Assembly: GCA_003996215.1 (NCBI GenBank)
Contig: QJPP01001705.1
Span: 1-64,000 of the forward strand
Source: Jaltomata sinuosa
Taxonomy: Eukaryota; Streptophyta; Magnoliopsida; Solanales; Solanaceae
Length of the DNA stretch: 64,000 nucleotides
Reading direction: 5' to 3'
Shown here: piece by piece, positions 45,921 through 58,347 of the stretch
Numbering within the stretch: the stretch's first letter is position 1
Layout: every line of letters begins with the position of its first letter
Position numbers and translations under genes: made by a program
Notes under the pieces: generated by a model
Database searches by the model: none
What the model saw: the letters and a program-made list of their open reading frames with translations, nothing else
What the model was told of the DNA's origin: nothing

Positions 45921-47684
45921 ACATCTTGAGGGAGTCCCTTTAACCCTTGTTTTTAATTTTTTTTAATTGCGTGAGGACACCATAAATCATTAAGTGTGGG
46001 GTGAGGATTCTTGTGCTTATTTAATATTCTTTATTCTTATCTTATGATGTATTGATTTTACTACTCCTACATTGGTGGATTATTATTTGGTTTTGTTGTT
46101 GTAGTTTATTTTGATTTAGTTTTTATTTTGGTTATGGAAAGTGTGTCATAGTGTTAGTTTATAGGACTTAATGTTTTAGAGAAAAATAAAAAAATTATAA
46201 AATTTTTTTCTTAGTTATTAGTCTCTTTGATTTTACACATCTTTCCACTTTTCAGTTATTCTTTCAGTATATTCTTTTTCGAAAAGGGTGACCATTGAAC
46301 TGGAATTTTTTTAATTTGTTAGTTAATTTAGTTTTAGTAGTTAGATTAGTTTTATATTTTAGAAGGTAGGATGATCTCTTATAGGGTAGATCATCAAGTT
46401 AGGATATCACTTCTATGAACACAAGCTTGGTTTATTTAAAAATATTATGCAAAAATAAGAATATAACCTTGCTTAAGAGACCTAAGCCCATTTTCATGAC
46501 TTGTATGCATGTGCTTAATATGAATTCTTGATGGTTTATCTACTAGAAGTCTACGTGATAGTATACTTGTGTTGAATATGTGTCATGTGTGATGTGAGGA
46601 TTTACTTGAATTCTATGTGTTTAAATGGTATCTAGAATATGCCTTGTGTGTTTTGTGAAGCGAAATAAAGTTAGTCATGTTAAGGAAGTGATAGAGGCGA
46701 TTCTTTGATTATCCATCTTTTTATCCTCTCTTGTAGCTATCCTCGAATGTTATCCACAGTAAGCTATTTGAGCCTTTAGCCAAATTTCTTTGATAGCCAC
46801 ATATGTAGCCTAATTCCCTTTGTTATTAGACCATATTTAATCTAAAGAACTCTCGTAACGCACCTGATCTAGCGTTAAGCACTTGAAGGAAGTTAGAAAA
46901 AAGAAGAAGGAAGGTGGTGAGTTGTGAACCTTAAAAAATGAAAAGAAGGTGATGTGTGAGAAAAAAGTTAAAGTGTAGCATGGGAAATAAGAAAAGAAAG
47001 AAAAAGTGTAACACATGTGCTAAGTATTAAGTGAGCTCAATAAAAAGGAAAGAAGAAAGGGGTAGAACAAAAGAAGAGTGAAAGAAGTAGCTAAGAGAAG
47101 TCAAAAGTGCTAAATTGTGAAAAGAAGTGATGAATTAAAAGTGCCTAAGGAAGATTGGTCATTATTTTATCCAAAATATTCCTACATATCCCTTAGCCTA
47201 TGTTACAATCAAATAAAGACCTTCTTGATCCTAGACATAAACTTTCTTGAATTAGTAGTGCAAGTACACTAAAAGCAAGCTTATAGTTAACATTTTGTCG
47301 CATGTGAATTTTCTTTGTGAGCGTGAGTTCTTGATGCATCGTATGCCTATGTTTTAATACTATCTTATGAGTGAGAGAATATTTTTTTTGATATGAGGCC
47401 ACATTTTAGTATAATATGCTTAAACGTTTGTTCTTATATGTTGTGACTTCCTCTAAAGTTTTTATGCATGTTTAATTAAGTCTGTTCTTGAGGTTATGAT
47501 GTCTTTAGTAGGTCGTCATGAGTTTAAACTTAAAGAAAAAGCACAATGTGAAGAGATATTTGATATTTATAGTAGGCGTGTTCTTAAATTGAGTGAACTA
47601 GTTTTAATTTGAAAAAGATTGAAAGAATTGTAGTTATGGAATCAAGCTTACTCACGGATGATCAAGGTTTTAAGTGTGGGGTAT
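45921..47684 (+). mobile_element. Non-coding 3' internal region of the Athila-like element
   Basis: No ORF of known family. It contains ATTAAGTGTGGGGTGAGGA at 45989-46007 and ends with TTTTAAGTGTGGGGTA (47668-47684), a polypurine-like tract abutting the LTR. The middle (46880-47110) is purine-rich (GAAAAGAAAGAAAAAG). Confidence 0.55.
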
Positions 47685-49102
47685 TGATGTGAGGCTAAAA
47701 GTAGTATTTTTATGATATAAATTGCCTCACATTTTACTTGTTTTAAGACGTTTTTGAGCTTACTTTATATGAATTACGCTTAAGTTGCTTGTTTTAATGC
47801 GTAGATTAAAAATTAAAGGATGTTACATGGATTTGGAGCATTATGGAGTGATTATGGATCTTTGAAGTATGATCAGGAGCTGAGGAAGATGATCTGGAGC
47901 ATGCCCATGGTTAGGAGATCAAGACGAGAGCTTAATAAAGGTAAAACAGTGAAAAAAGGTTAAAAAATGCACTACGGAGAGACCCTGGGCGCCTTCCCAG
48001 GCACCCCCATAGTGCATTGGACCAGACCACATGAGGGGGCTGCCAAAATACACTATAGCACCGCCCCAGACGCCGCACTAGGTGAGGCCACAAGTCAAAT
48101 TAAGCCTATTTTGGCCAGGTTTGGCCCAAACGCCCCTAGTCTGACCTAGAACACTTCAAAATTCTATAAAAACTACTTTGCTCCATATTTTTAGTATCAA
48201 TAAACATCTTAAATATATTTAATCAAGAGAAGAGCAGAGAAGAAGATAGAGCAGCAATTTAGGGGGAGAAGCACACCAGGACGGAGACCCAAGGGTTACT
48301 ACCTAGGTTTTTCTTTTCCTTTTGCCTTGTATGGTTGAATCTTTTCTTATTTATGGATTATTGATATTGTAATCAGTTCATGAGTAGCTAAACTCATAGT
48401 ATCTAGGGTTGTGAATGAATATGAATGTTGTTGTTTGAATGTTAAAGTAGTTTGATTGGATTTCTACTATTTGAGTTGCTTTTCTTTTCTTGAGCTTAAT
48501 TACTTAATTCGCAGGATAATTATTGAGTACTATCTATGATTTGTAAGTTGAATTAGGAATATAAAACTTACATTCATAATAAGAAAAGGTAGAGCTTGGT
48601 CCTGGATATCTTATGGGGGAATAATTTGCTAACATGGATAGAAATATACTCGTTAACCTTGCTTAGTTGATACGAAAAATATATCACATGCACTTCACTA
48701 TCAACCGATGATCATAGAAATATAGGCATTAAGAATAGTCAAGTAGGTGTAGAGGAAGTTTAGAAAGATTTTTAACATTGCAAATATTAATCCACAACTA
48801 GTAACTCAAGAAATCAGTCAAACTAGTTAATTTATAACTCAACTGAATTATTTTAAGTCTGAAACCCTAGATCACTAGCCATCTCTGAAATCACAAAATA
48901 ACCTAAATTCATCTTATGTTTAGAATTATAGTAGTTAGTAGTTAATCAGCTAAACTAAATAATCTTCATTTATTTACATCACTAAATAGTTAGAATAGGA
49001 GTTCATTATAGTTATCAACTCATTAATTCCCTGTGGGATCGATAATCTGAACTTTCAAGTTCTATATTACTTGTTAGACCGCGTACACTTGCGTGTGCAT
49101 CA
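47685..49102 (+). mobile_element. 3' LTR of the Athila-like element (about 1.4 kb)
   Basis: It starts TGATGTGAGGC right after AAGTGTGGGGTAT and ends ACTTGCGTGTGCATCA, an end I associate with Athila-type LTRs. TATAAA at 48165-48170 is a likely promoter element. An 11-bp near-perfect inverted repeat lies at 47967-48017. Copia sequence on the minus strand resumes immediately at 49103, so the Athila-like element is inserted in a copia element. Confidence 0.72.
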
Positions 49103-51340
49103 GCCTAATCTAGAGGTATAACAACCTTCTCTGACATATCATTAACAATTTCAACTTTACTTTATTGAAAGATACATCTTTGCTTCTGATGAACTTCTTC
49201 TTTACAAGATCCCATAGTATGTATCCAAACTCTTCATCTCTATTCTAATAAATATGAAAGGAATCGATTTACCATATAGCTTTGTTCTCTGCTTCTTTGG
49301 TACATATGGAAAAGTTTTGCAATTGGACATTTTAAGATATGAGTAGGACACTTTTTTATTGGTTCAATCTCTCTTTGGGATGTCAAACTCTAATTATATT
49401 GATGGACTACGATTAGTAAGGTAACATGTTGTCTGGAGTGCTTCACCCCAAAATGACTTAGGCAGTTTAGCCATTTTGAGCATGCTTTACACCTTCTCAA
49501 CTATGGTGTGATTCATTCTCTCAGCTTTACCATTGTGTTGTGGGGTCTTAGGAATTGTTTTTTCATGTTCGATATCATGACTTGAAGAGTACTTTTCAAA
49601 TTCTCTTGAAATATACCTACCTCTATTATCCATGAAGATATGCTTTAGCTTTTGATCCATTTTCCTCTCCACCAGAGCATGAAACTTTTGGGATATTTAA
49701 AACACCTGATCTTTTATTTTAAGATAAAAATTCATAATTTTACTGAAGCATCATCAATAAAAATAACAAAATATTTATTATCGCCCATCGATTCTTATTT
49801 TTATTGGACCACAAATATCAAAATATATCAAATCAAGTATATTTAATTTCCTTTCAGATGATGTCTAAAATAAAACTCTATGTTGCTTACCAAATAAATA
49901 GTAGCCACAAGGTTTTATCATCATACCTTTGGCAAAAGAGATAAGTGATTTCTTGACAAGCATCTACATTCTTTTCTATCTCATGTGATTTATTCTTCTA
50001 TTCCACTAATTTGCAGATATCTCTCTTTGAATCACGTTCAATTCACCTTGGCATATTTCTACATTTTTTATGTACAACAATTTCATGAGCAAATCCCTTT
50101 GCAATCACTAATGCTCATTTAGTAAGTATCCATTTTCTATTTACTAAGTAGTTCTCGTATTTAACTTGGCACAAAGTAATTTCCATAATCAAGTCCATCT
50201 TCAAATTCGGTATATAGCGTATGTCCTTTAGAGCCAATATACATTCGACATTGGTCTTGATATAAATCTATCTGATCCCTATAATTTTTGAGTAACTTGT
50301 GTTACCCATATTCGCAGTGTCAAAATCATCTGCTACATATCTAAAAAAAAAAATCTCTTACTGGTGTGGTATGGTAAGATATTGTTGTGTCAACCACCTA
50401 TTCTAACTCTACACCTGTCAAGTGCATATATTATTCCTCGTTTGTGAAGAGAACAACGTTGTCGTTATTTTACACTGTGACAATTGTGTTATCGCCATTC
50501 TTCTGGCTATTGCTTTCACCTTTGCCCTATTTTAGATGTGGACAATCTCTTTTGAAGTGACATGATTGATTGCAATTTTTACAATTTATGGCTCTTGATT
50601 CTAATCAATTCTTAGACTTCCCCCAAATTCGGGATCTACCGTAGTTGCTTGAACTTCTTTGGTAACTCATGCCTCTACTTTCTGTGATGAGAGCTTATCC
50701 ATGATTTTCAAGCTTCTTTTTTATCTCCTCATTGTGTAGAAGAATTGACATGAATTACTTCATCTCAATAGAGCCTTACCATGTAAGACGGTTATTGTCA
50801 AATTATTGTAAGAAGATGACAACGAGTTCAGAAGAATGATGACTTTATCTTCTTTCTCGGTCTTTGCTTTGAGATTTGCTAGTTGCGTAATTAGTCCATT
50901 AAGCACATTTAAATATGACAAAAAATATGTACCTTCACCCATATGTAGGCTATAAAACTGCTTCTTTTAGGTAAAATTTATTTGTCAGTATTTCGAACAT
51001 GTATAAAAAATTTAACTTCGTCCAAATGTCATATGCACTTTCTTCATTGATGATGTTATTGACCACATCATCTGTTAAGTGCAATCTGATTGCACTAGCT
51101 ATCTTTTAATTCATTTTTTCTCAATCCTTAAGTTTCATGAATTCAGATTTTTTGGATTTGTCGCCTAGTGCCTTGTGCAACCCTTGTTGAATGAGCAGAT
51201 CCCTCATCTTTCTCTGTCAGCTTAAAAATTGCTATGACTGTTGAGTTTTGCTACCTCATACTTTATTCTAGACATTTTTTTCACTCAGTATAATATGACT
51301 GACTGCAAAAAATATTTCTATAATGAACAGAACTACAAGT
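49103..51340 (-). pseudogene. Decayed Ty1/copia internal region (gag to integrase)
   Basis: On the minus strand from right to left: gag (50942-50760) with YLNVLNGLITQLANLKAK and IILLNSLSSSYNNLTITVLH; then a degraded zinc-knuckle region near 50530-50600; integrase core (49672-49487) with IFMDNRGRYISREFEKYSS and IPKTPQHNGKAERMNHTI; and, near 49240-49130, the EFGYILWDLVKK-type segment downstream of integrase. RT and RNase H are absent, lost or beyond the Athila-like insertion. Many stops; not functional. Confidence 0.85.
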
Positions 51341-51744
51341 TGTTGGGACTATACTTTCCACAGAAATAATATTTGTGGTAATAAACATCAGAATAATAAT
51401 GTAGCACCAAGATATTGTAGTTAACATGAATATAAAAGAGTGATAATTACACCAAGATTTTTACGTAGAAACACTTCAAAATAAGGGAAAAATCACAGGT
51501 CGGGAGGAGCAATAGATATCACTATAGCAAGGAATTTTACAGTTCTAGGTATGATTAACACAGTCCAATGACCACTACACACTCAAAATAAATAATCCTC
51601 TTTTGATTTTTCCACCTTACTACAATATCGCTAGAACACACTCTCTATTTTTTCTTACATACTATATTTTAAACATTGTCTATGATATCTCACTCTTCTT
51701 TCTCAATAGATAGGGAACCATTATCAACAAAAATGGTCCCAACA
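51341..51744 (-). mobile_element. Copia 5' LTR (about 404 bp)
   Basis: On the plus strand it runs TGTTGGGACTATAC to AAAATGGTCCCAACA, with terminal inverted repeats TGTTGGGAC/GTCCCAACA. The gag start (MSRIKYEV on the minus strand) is about 65 bp to its left. It includes ACGTAGAAACACTTCAAAA, resembling the U5 side of copia LTRs. The canonical PBS is not recognisable. Confidence 0.72.
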
Positions 51745-53160
51745 AAAACCTTTGCCTTCGGTAAACCCTAGTTTTGCCTACACCTTCTTGTGGCAATAGC
51801 CACCACTTCACCCAGTCAACCCCCCACTGGGACTGATCTTACCCAAGCTACCATAGATCCAACTTCAAAACTTAACTTTTCAGCAACTTTAAGTCCGAAA
51901 CCAGCCATTACAAAACCCATACCCCTAAAACCCATTGATAATCTTCATGGTGAACCAAGGGTGATATGGGAGGAAGAGGAGGTCGAGCAGATGATCATCA
52001 ATGAAAACCTCTAATATGCAGTCATTGAAAAATTCTTGTATGGATGGCCAGATATACAAGATTTACATTGACTAATCCCTAAACAGTGTGAACTCAAAGG
52101 GAATTGCAATATACGATTGTTAAGCAATAGGTATGTTATAATCAGAGCTTCCTCCCTGGAGGAATATGTTAACCTATTATCAAAACCAGCTTTTTATATA
52201 TCTCATAGGAATTGGACATACCCAATGCAAACTTTGAAGTGGGATACTATGCTCTATCCGGAAGAAGAAACAACTAATGCCATTGCATGGATATCATTCC
52301 CATCGATCCCCCCTAATTTCTTTGGGAAGGAGGCAGTGTTCTCTCTAGCAGCAGCAGTAGGGAAGTTGATCTAGCCACAAGAAATAAAATGAGGCCAAGT
52401 TGTGCAAGAGTGAAGGTGGAGGTAGATCTACAAAGAAAATTCCCTAAGAGGATCAATTTTGGACTAATGAAGCAATCAGGAGAAGTATGTGAGAAATGGG
52501 TGAAGATCAAATATGACTATGTGCCAAAGTACTGCAAATATTATATGATACAAGGGCACAATGAGCATTAATGCTATGCCATACACCTAGAACTACACCC
52601 AAAGAAGAAATAGGAAGAAGAGCATGGAAACGAAGAGGAGAAGAAGCAAGACGAAACAAATAATAAGAACATAAAAGGAAAAGAGGAGAAACGAGGTAAG
52701 GAAAAAAAGGAGAAAGAACAATCCAAAGAACCTTGAAACAAAAGAGGAGGGGGTAGAGGCAAATATCATGGAAGATGATGCCAGGAGCCGGTGTGGAACA
52801 GAAAGAAACAAACACCAAATGACATTCATACTAATAATAAGTTTGTTGCCTTAGGTGATCAGGAAGGGGATAATATTGTGGATAAGAAAGGAGAAAAGAG
52901 TCAAGGTGAAGAAGGGAACAGAAGCTCAACAAAGGACTGGGTCACTGAATCTTTCAAAGGTCATACAGTTAAGGAGGTGACCCCAGAAAACACAAGGAAT
53001 TCTGAAGGAGAGAAAGGAAGAACCTCATCGAGAGAAAATTACTCAACACCTCAAGCAGGAGACATATCAAATAAGAACTTGACTGATGTAGGCAGCTCCA
53101 ACAAAGAAGCTGAAATCACCCATGAGGAGGAAATAGAAAGCACTGAAGACAGAAAATAAA
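51745..53160 (+). pseudogene. LINE ORF1 (DUF4283 / zinc-knuckle protein) remnant
   Basis: The frames encode FLYGWPDIQD, LIPKQCELKGNCNI, LLSNRYVIIRASSLEEYVNL, then AFYISHRNWTYPMQTLKWD, AIAWISFPSIPPNFFGKEAV, and, after a shift, RPSCARVKVEVDL, KIKYDYVPKYCKYYMIQGHN. This is the DUF4283 domain and a degenerate CCHC knuckle usual in plant L1-type ORF1. The remainder (52791-53159) is a Glu/Lys/Ser-rich tail. At least one shift and several stops. ORF2 follows. Confidence 0.85.
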
Positions 53161-53432
53161 GGAGACCCAAACCCCACATCTTTGAAGAGTAAGGAGGACT
53201 AATAGAAAGAGATCCCAGACCTAGAAGAACCCACAGCAGACCAAAAACAGTACATGCAAGACACTGAAGAAGATTAAGAACTAGGGGAAAACATAAACCA
53301 AATTGGAAGAGATGGGGACTTATCCCCAAGAAAATTAAGTAAACTGAAGAGTGGAATCAAAAGAAATCATCCTACCCTCCCTCTTCAGGTTTCAACAAGG
53401 AAAAGCAAAGAAAAATCCTCTGACAGTGATTA

Positions 53433-53503
53433 ATGATTGAAAAAATAATTTTTTGGAACATAAGATCTGTCAATTCTCAAAATGCTTTTGAGAGATTAAT
53501 AGA
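53433..53503 (+). pseudogene. Start of LINE ORF2 (endonuclease domain), cut by an LTR
   Basis: It encodes MIEKIIFWNIRSVNSQNAFE then RLID, the typical beginning of the plant L1 endonuclease-RT ORF ('W N.R...N...F.RL'). It is broken at 53504 by the LTR of a gypsy element. The rest of ORF2 is not in the window. Confidence 0.75.
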
Positions 53504-55638
53504 TGTCACGCCTCGAGGCTATCCCCTAGATGCAAAATGATGCTTAGTATCACAAGTGACCCCAAGATAATCTATGATCTGGCATAACTAAACATTTTTG
53601 ATACAAATGTAAACTTTGTGGAAGCTAAACTGGTTTAAATAAACAAGTCTGGGAAAATAATCCAATAGTTATCTGAATATAAGAAAATATCACAAAAGTC
53701 TAAAACAACCACTGACTGTAAAAGCTGAAACTAATACTATGTCTAAATGCCTCTAACTGAAGTGAGTTGCTAGGACAAACCCCGAGCTAACTCCAAAAGT
53801 CTGAATACGAAAAATAAAAATTGAATAAGTAAGCATGACTATGTACTCGAACTATGAGGACTCGCCACTGGACTACAGAGTAAGGACTGGCGAATCGGAC
53901 TAAGTGCGGTCTGAATACTGAGCACCTGAACCAACATCTTGATAAGATATAGCACAAAAGTATGCGTCAGCACTTGAAATGTACTGAGCATGCAGGATAT
54001 ATGCAAGGTTGTATGTATAAGTACTGAACATGAATAATATATTGAACATGAAACTGAAAGATAAACTGATGCAATGACCAAGTATTTTACATGAAATGTA
54101 ACATGCTAAACTGAACTGAATAAACTGAATACTGAAATACAAGGTCAATGCACATACTGAGTCTGAACTGTGGGAGCCATTATTAACCGACATACCCCAA
54201 GCTGAGCTAACGGTGGGGCCAACCTATAACCCTGGCTGGAAGGGTGTACAGACCTTGCAAAGGGTACAAATATAATCTGGTGTGGATCTACTAAACTGAT
54301 TCCCAAAAGGGCTACGGTGTCAAGCTTGATCTGATAGGTGACCCTTTAGAACCTACGGTGGCACTGTAGTTCTGGGACTTAGGGATTGCTACAAAAGGTC
54401 TCAGCCTAAACTGATGGGTGATCCTTCATCCCTTCATCCTCTTGGTGCTAAGCCTACTCCCAATTGATTATAAAAGTAATGAATGCAAACTGAAATACTG
54501 GATAGCTGAAATACTGATTTTAAATCTGAGCATGCAATATAATAATATTGAACACTGATAGCATTCTAAGCCTGAAATATAACTGACTATGATATCTATT
54601 TAGCATGTATGAATTTAAGGTACCAAATTTACCCACATGCTAGGGTTATGGAATTCTAAGTAGATAAGTATCCTGGGTTTCCAAGAAACCCATGAGGAAT
54701 CTTATATACAATCATAGACACTAGTTGCATAGGATTCAGGAACCCTAGGTCTAAAGAACTAACTAAAAACTGAATAATTGAACTGTATCTAGGGACTCAA
54801 TAGGTGAAAGGAACCCATTGATGAAATTCCACATACCTGGAAGAGAATCTACGGTGAAAATTCTAGGATTGAAGCCTGATATTGAGAAAACCTTTCTACT
54901 TGTTCTTGAGGGAAAGGACACTTATTTTCTTCTAATTATTATAAGTGATGACTTAATGTGATGGAATGAGGGGGGTCTGGGTAGTTTTATGCTTAAAATT
55001 AGGCTTAAGTTAAACAAAACATCATATCTTAGTTTTTAAAGGAGATAGAAAAAGTCTAGAATACCCCAAAGAATTAAAAAGAAAACTGCTAAAAAATTTG
55101 CGACTCAGGTTCCACGGACAGGTTCTATGGTCCATGGATTTTTCCACGACTCGTAGAACCCTGTTGTGGTTCCTGAACCTTTTTGTCAAGCTGCGGGTCT
55201 GAGATCTACGAACGAGGTTCATGACTCATGGAACCATCCATGGCTCATGGAACCATCCATGGCTCATGGAACCTGTTTGTGATTCCTGAGGGATTGATGA
55301 CCCTCAGGTCTGAGATTCATGAGACCATTCCATGGCTCGTGGATCATTCCATGGTCCGTGGAAGCCGATCGTGGTTTCTGGGGATTGGTTGGGTCTCAGG
55401 TCTGAGTTTCATGAGTGAAGTCCACAGCTTATGGAATGTTCCACGGTCTGTGGTTCCAACTCATGGACTTGACTCCAATTTGACTAGCCTCTATTTTGAG
55501 TTCCACGAGCCCAGTCCATTACTCATGGACTATTCCACGGCTCATGGATATGGCTCATGGATCTGACTAGTACTTAGTCAGATTTATTTTCTAATCTTTC
55601 TGAGCTGGTTCTAGGATTAGAATTTTTGGAGTGTTACA
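53504..55638 (-). mobile_element. Gypsy 3' LTR (first of two related elements, about 2.1 kb)
   Basis: On the plus strand it runs TGTCACGCCTCGAGG to GGAGTGTTACA. On the minus strand it is preceded by a polypurine-type GATCCCATGAGGGAGATAT, so it is a 3' LTR with its internal region to the right. The part 55100-55570 is dense in short near-palindromes of the CCATGG/CCGTGG kind. Confidence 0.78.
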
Positions 55639-56003
55639 ATATCTCCCTCATGGGATCATTCATCCGTGAATGAAGATTAAACAAGCTGAGTTTGAAGGGA
55701 AGAGCTGCAATCCCTACCAACTGAGCTCTATAATTTGATATCTAACTGAATTGGGTTCTAAGGACATGAAAGTATGCTGAAAATGTCGGATTAGCTACAG
55801 AAACATGATACTGAGACTGAAATGCATGAGATTAAACTAGGAAACTAGAGAGGGACTATTACCTCAGGCTGAAACTGGATTGGAAGAAAAGGGGTGAGAG
55901 TACATGGCCATCATAGTTGCCTCTGCTTTCCAAGTAGCTCTCTCAACGAAATGATTCCTCCAAAGTACTTTCACTGAGGTGACCTCTTTATTTCTTAACC
56001 TAC
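55639..56003 (-). pseudogene. 3' end of the first gypsy pol, cut by the second element
   Basis: The segment 55860-56003 is homologous to 58348-58490 of the neighbouring element (TTCCAAGTAGCTC, GATT.CTCCAAAG.ACTTT, ACTGA.GTGAC.TC), the C-terminal end of integrase with the 'WR.....E.TWE.E' tail. It stops at 56003, where the second element's LTR begins. Confidence 0.75.
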
Positions 56004-58117
56004 TGTCACGCCCCGAGGTTACCCCCTAGACGTAACGTGGGACTTGTAACCACAAGTTTCCCAAGCTAACCCTTGGTCATAGCATTCTCAAGCATAACGA
56101 AATATAAGCGAAAGCATAATAGATAAATTCGGAATCACATAAATGGATAATCAAGTCAAATAGGGATACAAAATCTAGAAAGAGACTCAAAAGTTGTCTA
56201 TGTCTGAAAAGCCTCTACTCATGACATAAACAGTTTCTAGGACAAAACCCTAGCTAACTCGAAGTATGGAAAATACAATAGATAACACTGACTAAGAACA
56301 TACTAGTCCTCGATCTAAGAGGACTCACCAACAGCTGACAGAAAGTGGCCTGGAAGCTCTAGCCACGGGTCTGAGAAGGAACACCTGAATCTGCATCATC
56401 AAAGGATGCAGCGCAAGATATGCGTCAGTACTATAGAATGTACTGAGTATATGAGATATGCATGAACATGACAAAAACATGCTAAGTATGCTTTAACAAT
56501 CGAAATAATGCTTTAAAGGTAGAACTGGATGCAAATGACTCTATGAAATACCACAAGCTGAAAACATGATCATAAACAGAGAGTCTGCAGTCTGAATAAG
56601 AGTAAAATATATTTTAAAGCATAAACTGTTTCTGAGGGAGGTTCTCTAACCGACATAGACCATGTGAGCTACATGGAATCTGATGTATACGCCCCATCAA
56701 GAGGATCCAATATACCTTGCCAGGGTATAAAGGCATGGTTGTGGCATGATCACTAAATCTGATGCCCAATAGAGGGGACTTACAAACCTACGGGGGCACA
56801 TAGTTCTGGGACTAAGGGTACTCTCACCCTGTCCAACTCGGTGCTAAATACTACTCCAAAAATATACATATAGCTCATATAATACTGGGGCATATCTGAT
56901 GCCAAAACTAATCATAATTGATGACATATCTGATGTCAAAACTGTTTGAAAAGCAATAAGACATATCTGATGCCATGCAATTTAAATTCATACTTTTAAA
57001 GATTTAGTATAACTATAATTCAAATCATGTTTTACCTTTCTAATTTCATACTTGAAGAATTAAGCATGCAATTTCACCAACACAAGAAAGGTCATGATAT
57101 CTAATCATGTCAAATTTCTCTTGAAAACATGCAATTCAATGGGATCATGCTAGAAAGAAACTTTAATGCTTGGGCTTTTAAAACCAATGGGGGAGTCATG
57201 ATCAAATCATAATTAAGCAGTAAGAAGCCATGAACTTAAACATAGAAACTTATTTCATAAGTTTTCCCCAATTTAGATCAAACTCTAATTTCACAAGTTC
57301 ATAAATCACTTTGAGAATTGGAGGTTTTGGGCACAAGGGTGAAATAAACCCATTGTTGAATACCCACATACCTTGATTGAAGCTAACCCACTTGTATGGA
57401 AAAGACTTAGGAGACTTGAACTTGGAACTTGGAGCTTGGAGAAGAACTTTTCCTTTTTGAGAGAAGAATGAAGGTTTTAGAAGGAACTTAGGCTAATGAG
57501 GGTGAAAACCCTACTAGAAATAGCCAAAACGACATCATTTAGGAGTTAAAAGGGTGGGTAATGACTAAAATACCCCTAGAATTTAATTAAGAAAAAGCTG
57601 AAAAAATGGGTCGGCTTCAGGAATCATGGGTCGGTTCTACGGGTCATCGTTTGTACCATGACCCGTGGTTCTAACTCGTGGGTCTTGGCCAACTAATCAG
57701 GCTGTGAAATGTAATCTAGGGGTCAACAGTATGGACCCGTAGAATGGATGATGGGTCATCAATTAGACTCATCGTTGTTGGGGACCTAGCTGGTCTCTGG
57801 ATCAACCCACGACTCAGAAGGACGGTCCATCATTTGAACGACGGGTCGTAGAACTGAGTCGTCATTTTCAGAGGGACTTGTCATGCATGTGATCTAGTTC
57901 CACAAGTCGACAAGACGGACCCATGGTTTGAACCACGGTCTATAGAACCAACTCGTGGTTCCAGACCAGAGAATGAATCAACAGAAGGGAACCACGGTTT
58001 CATTCCATGACCCGTGATTCAAACCACAGTCCGTGGTTTGGACCCGTCATTCCTGGAAACATAAAATTTTCCTGAGTTACAGACTTAGATAGCTGGTTCG
58101 ATTTCTGAGGTGTTACA
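56004..58117 (-). mobile_element. Gypsy 3' LTR (second of two related elements, about 2.1 kb)
   Basis: On the plus strand it runs TGTCACGCCCCGAGG to CTGAGGTGTTACA. The minus strand carries GATCCCAAGGGGGAGATAT just before it, a good polypurine tract. It shares its ends and plan with the LTR at 53504-55638. The part 57600-58040 is rich in GACCCGTGG/CCACGG-type phrases. Confidence 0.8.
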
Positions 58118-58137
58118 ATATCTCCCCCTTGGGATCA
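58118..58137 (-). promoter_or_regulatory. Polypurine tract of the second gypsy element
   Basis: The minus strand reads ATCCCAAGGGGGAGATAT directly before the LTR start TGTAACACC. Confidence 0.7.
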
Positions 58138-58347
58138 TTTACCTCGAATGAAGACTAAACAAGGGAAACAGAAGAGAAAATAGCCCAACCAGCAATAAAA
58201 CATGGAAACCAAGGAATAAATATAAAAACTAAACTTTTCAACTTAAAACATGGTTAAATCAACTTTGAAAACATTAATGCATGCTGAATCATGAGAGTAA
58301 CTGATGGAATAGGATCAGAGGAACATACTAAGGATGAAACTATTACC

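Noticed and set aside
47967..48149. 60-residue ORF in the Athila-like LTR
   Set aside because: It coincides with the inverted repeat and lies upstream of the LTR TATA box; no homology.
52507..53329. Phe/Ser-rich minus-strand ORFs opposite the LINE ORF1
   Set aside because: Shadows of the Glu/Lys-rich tail of ORF1 on the plus strand.
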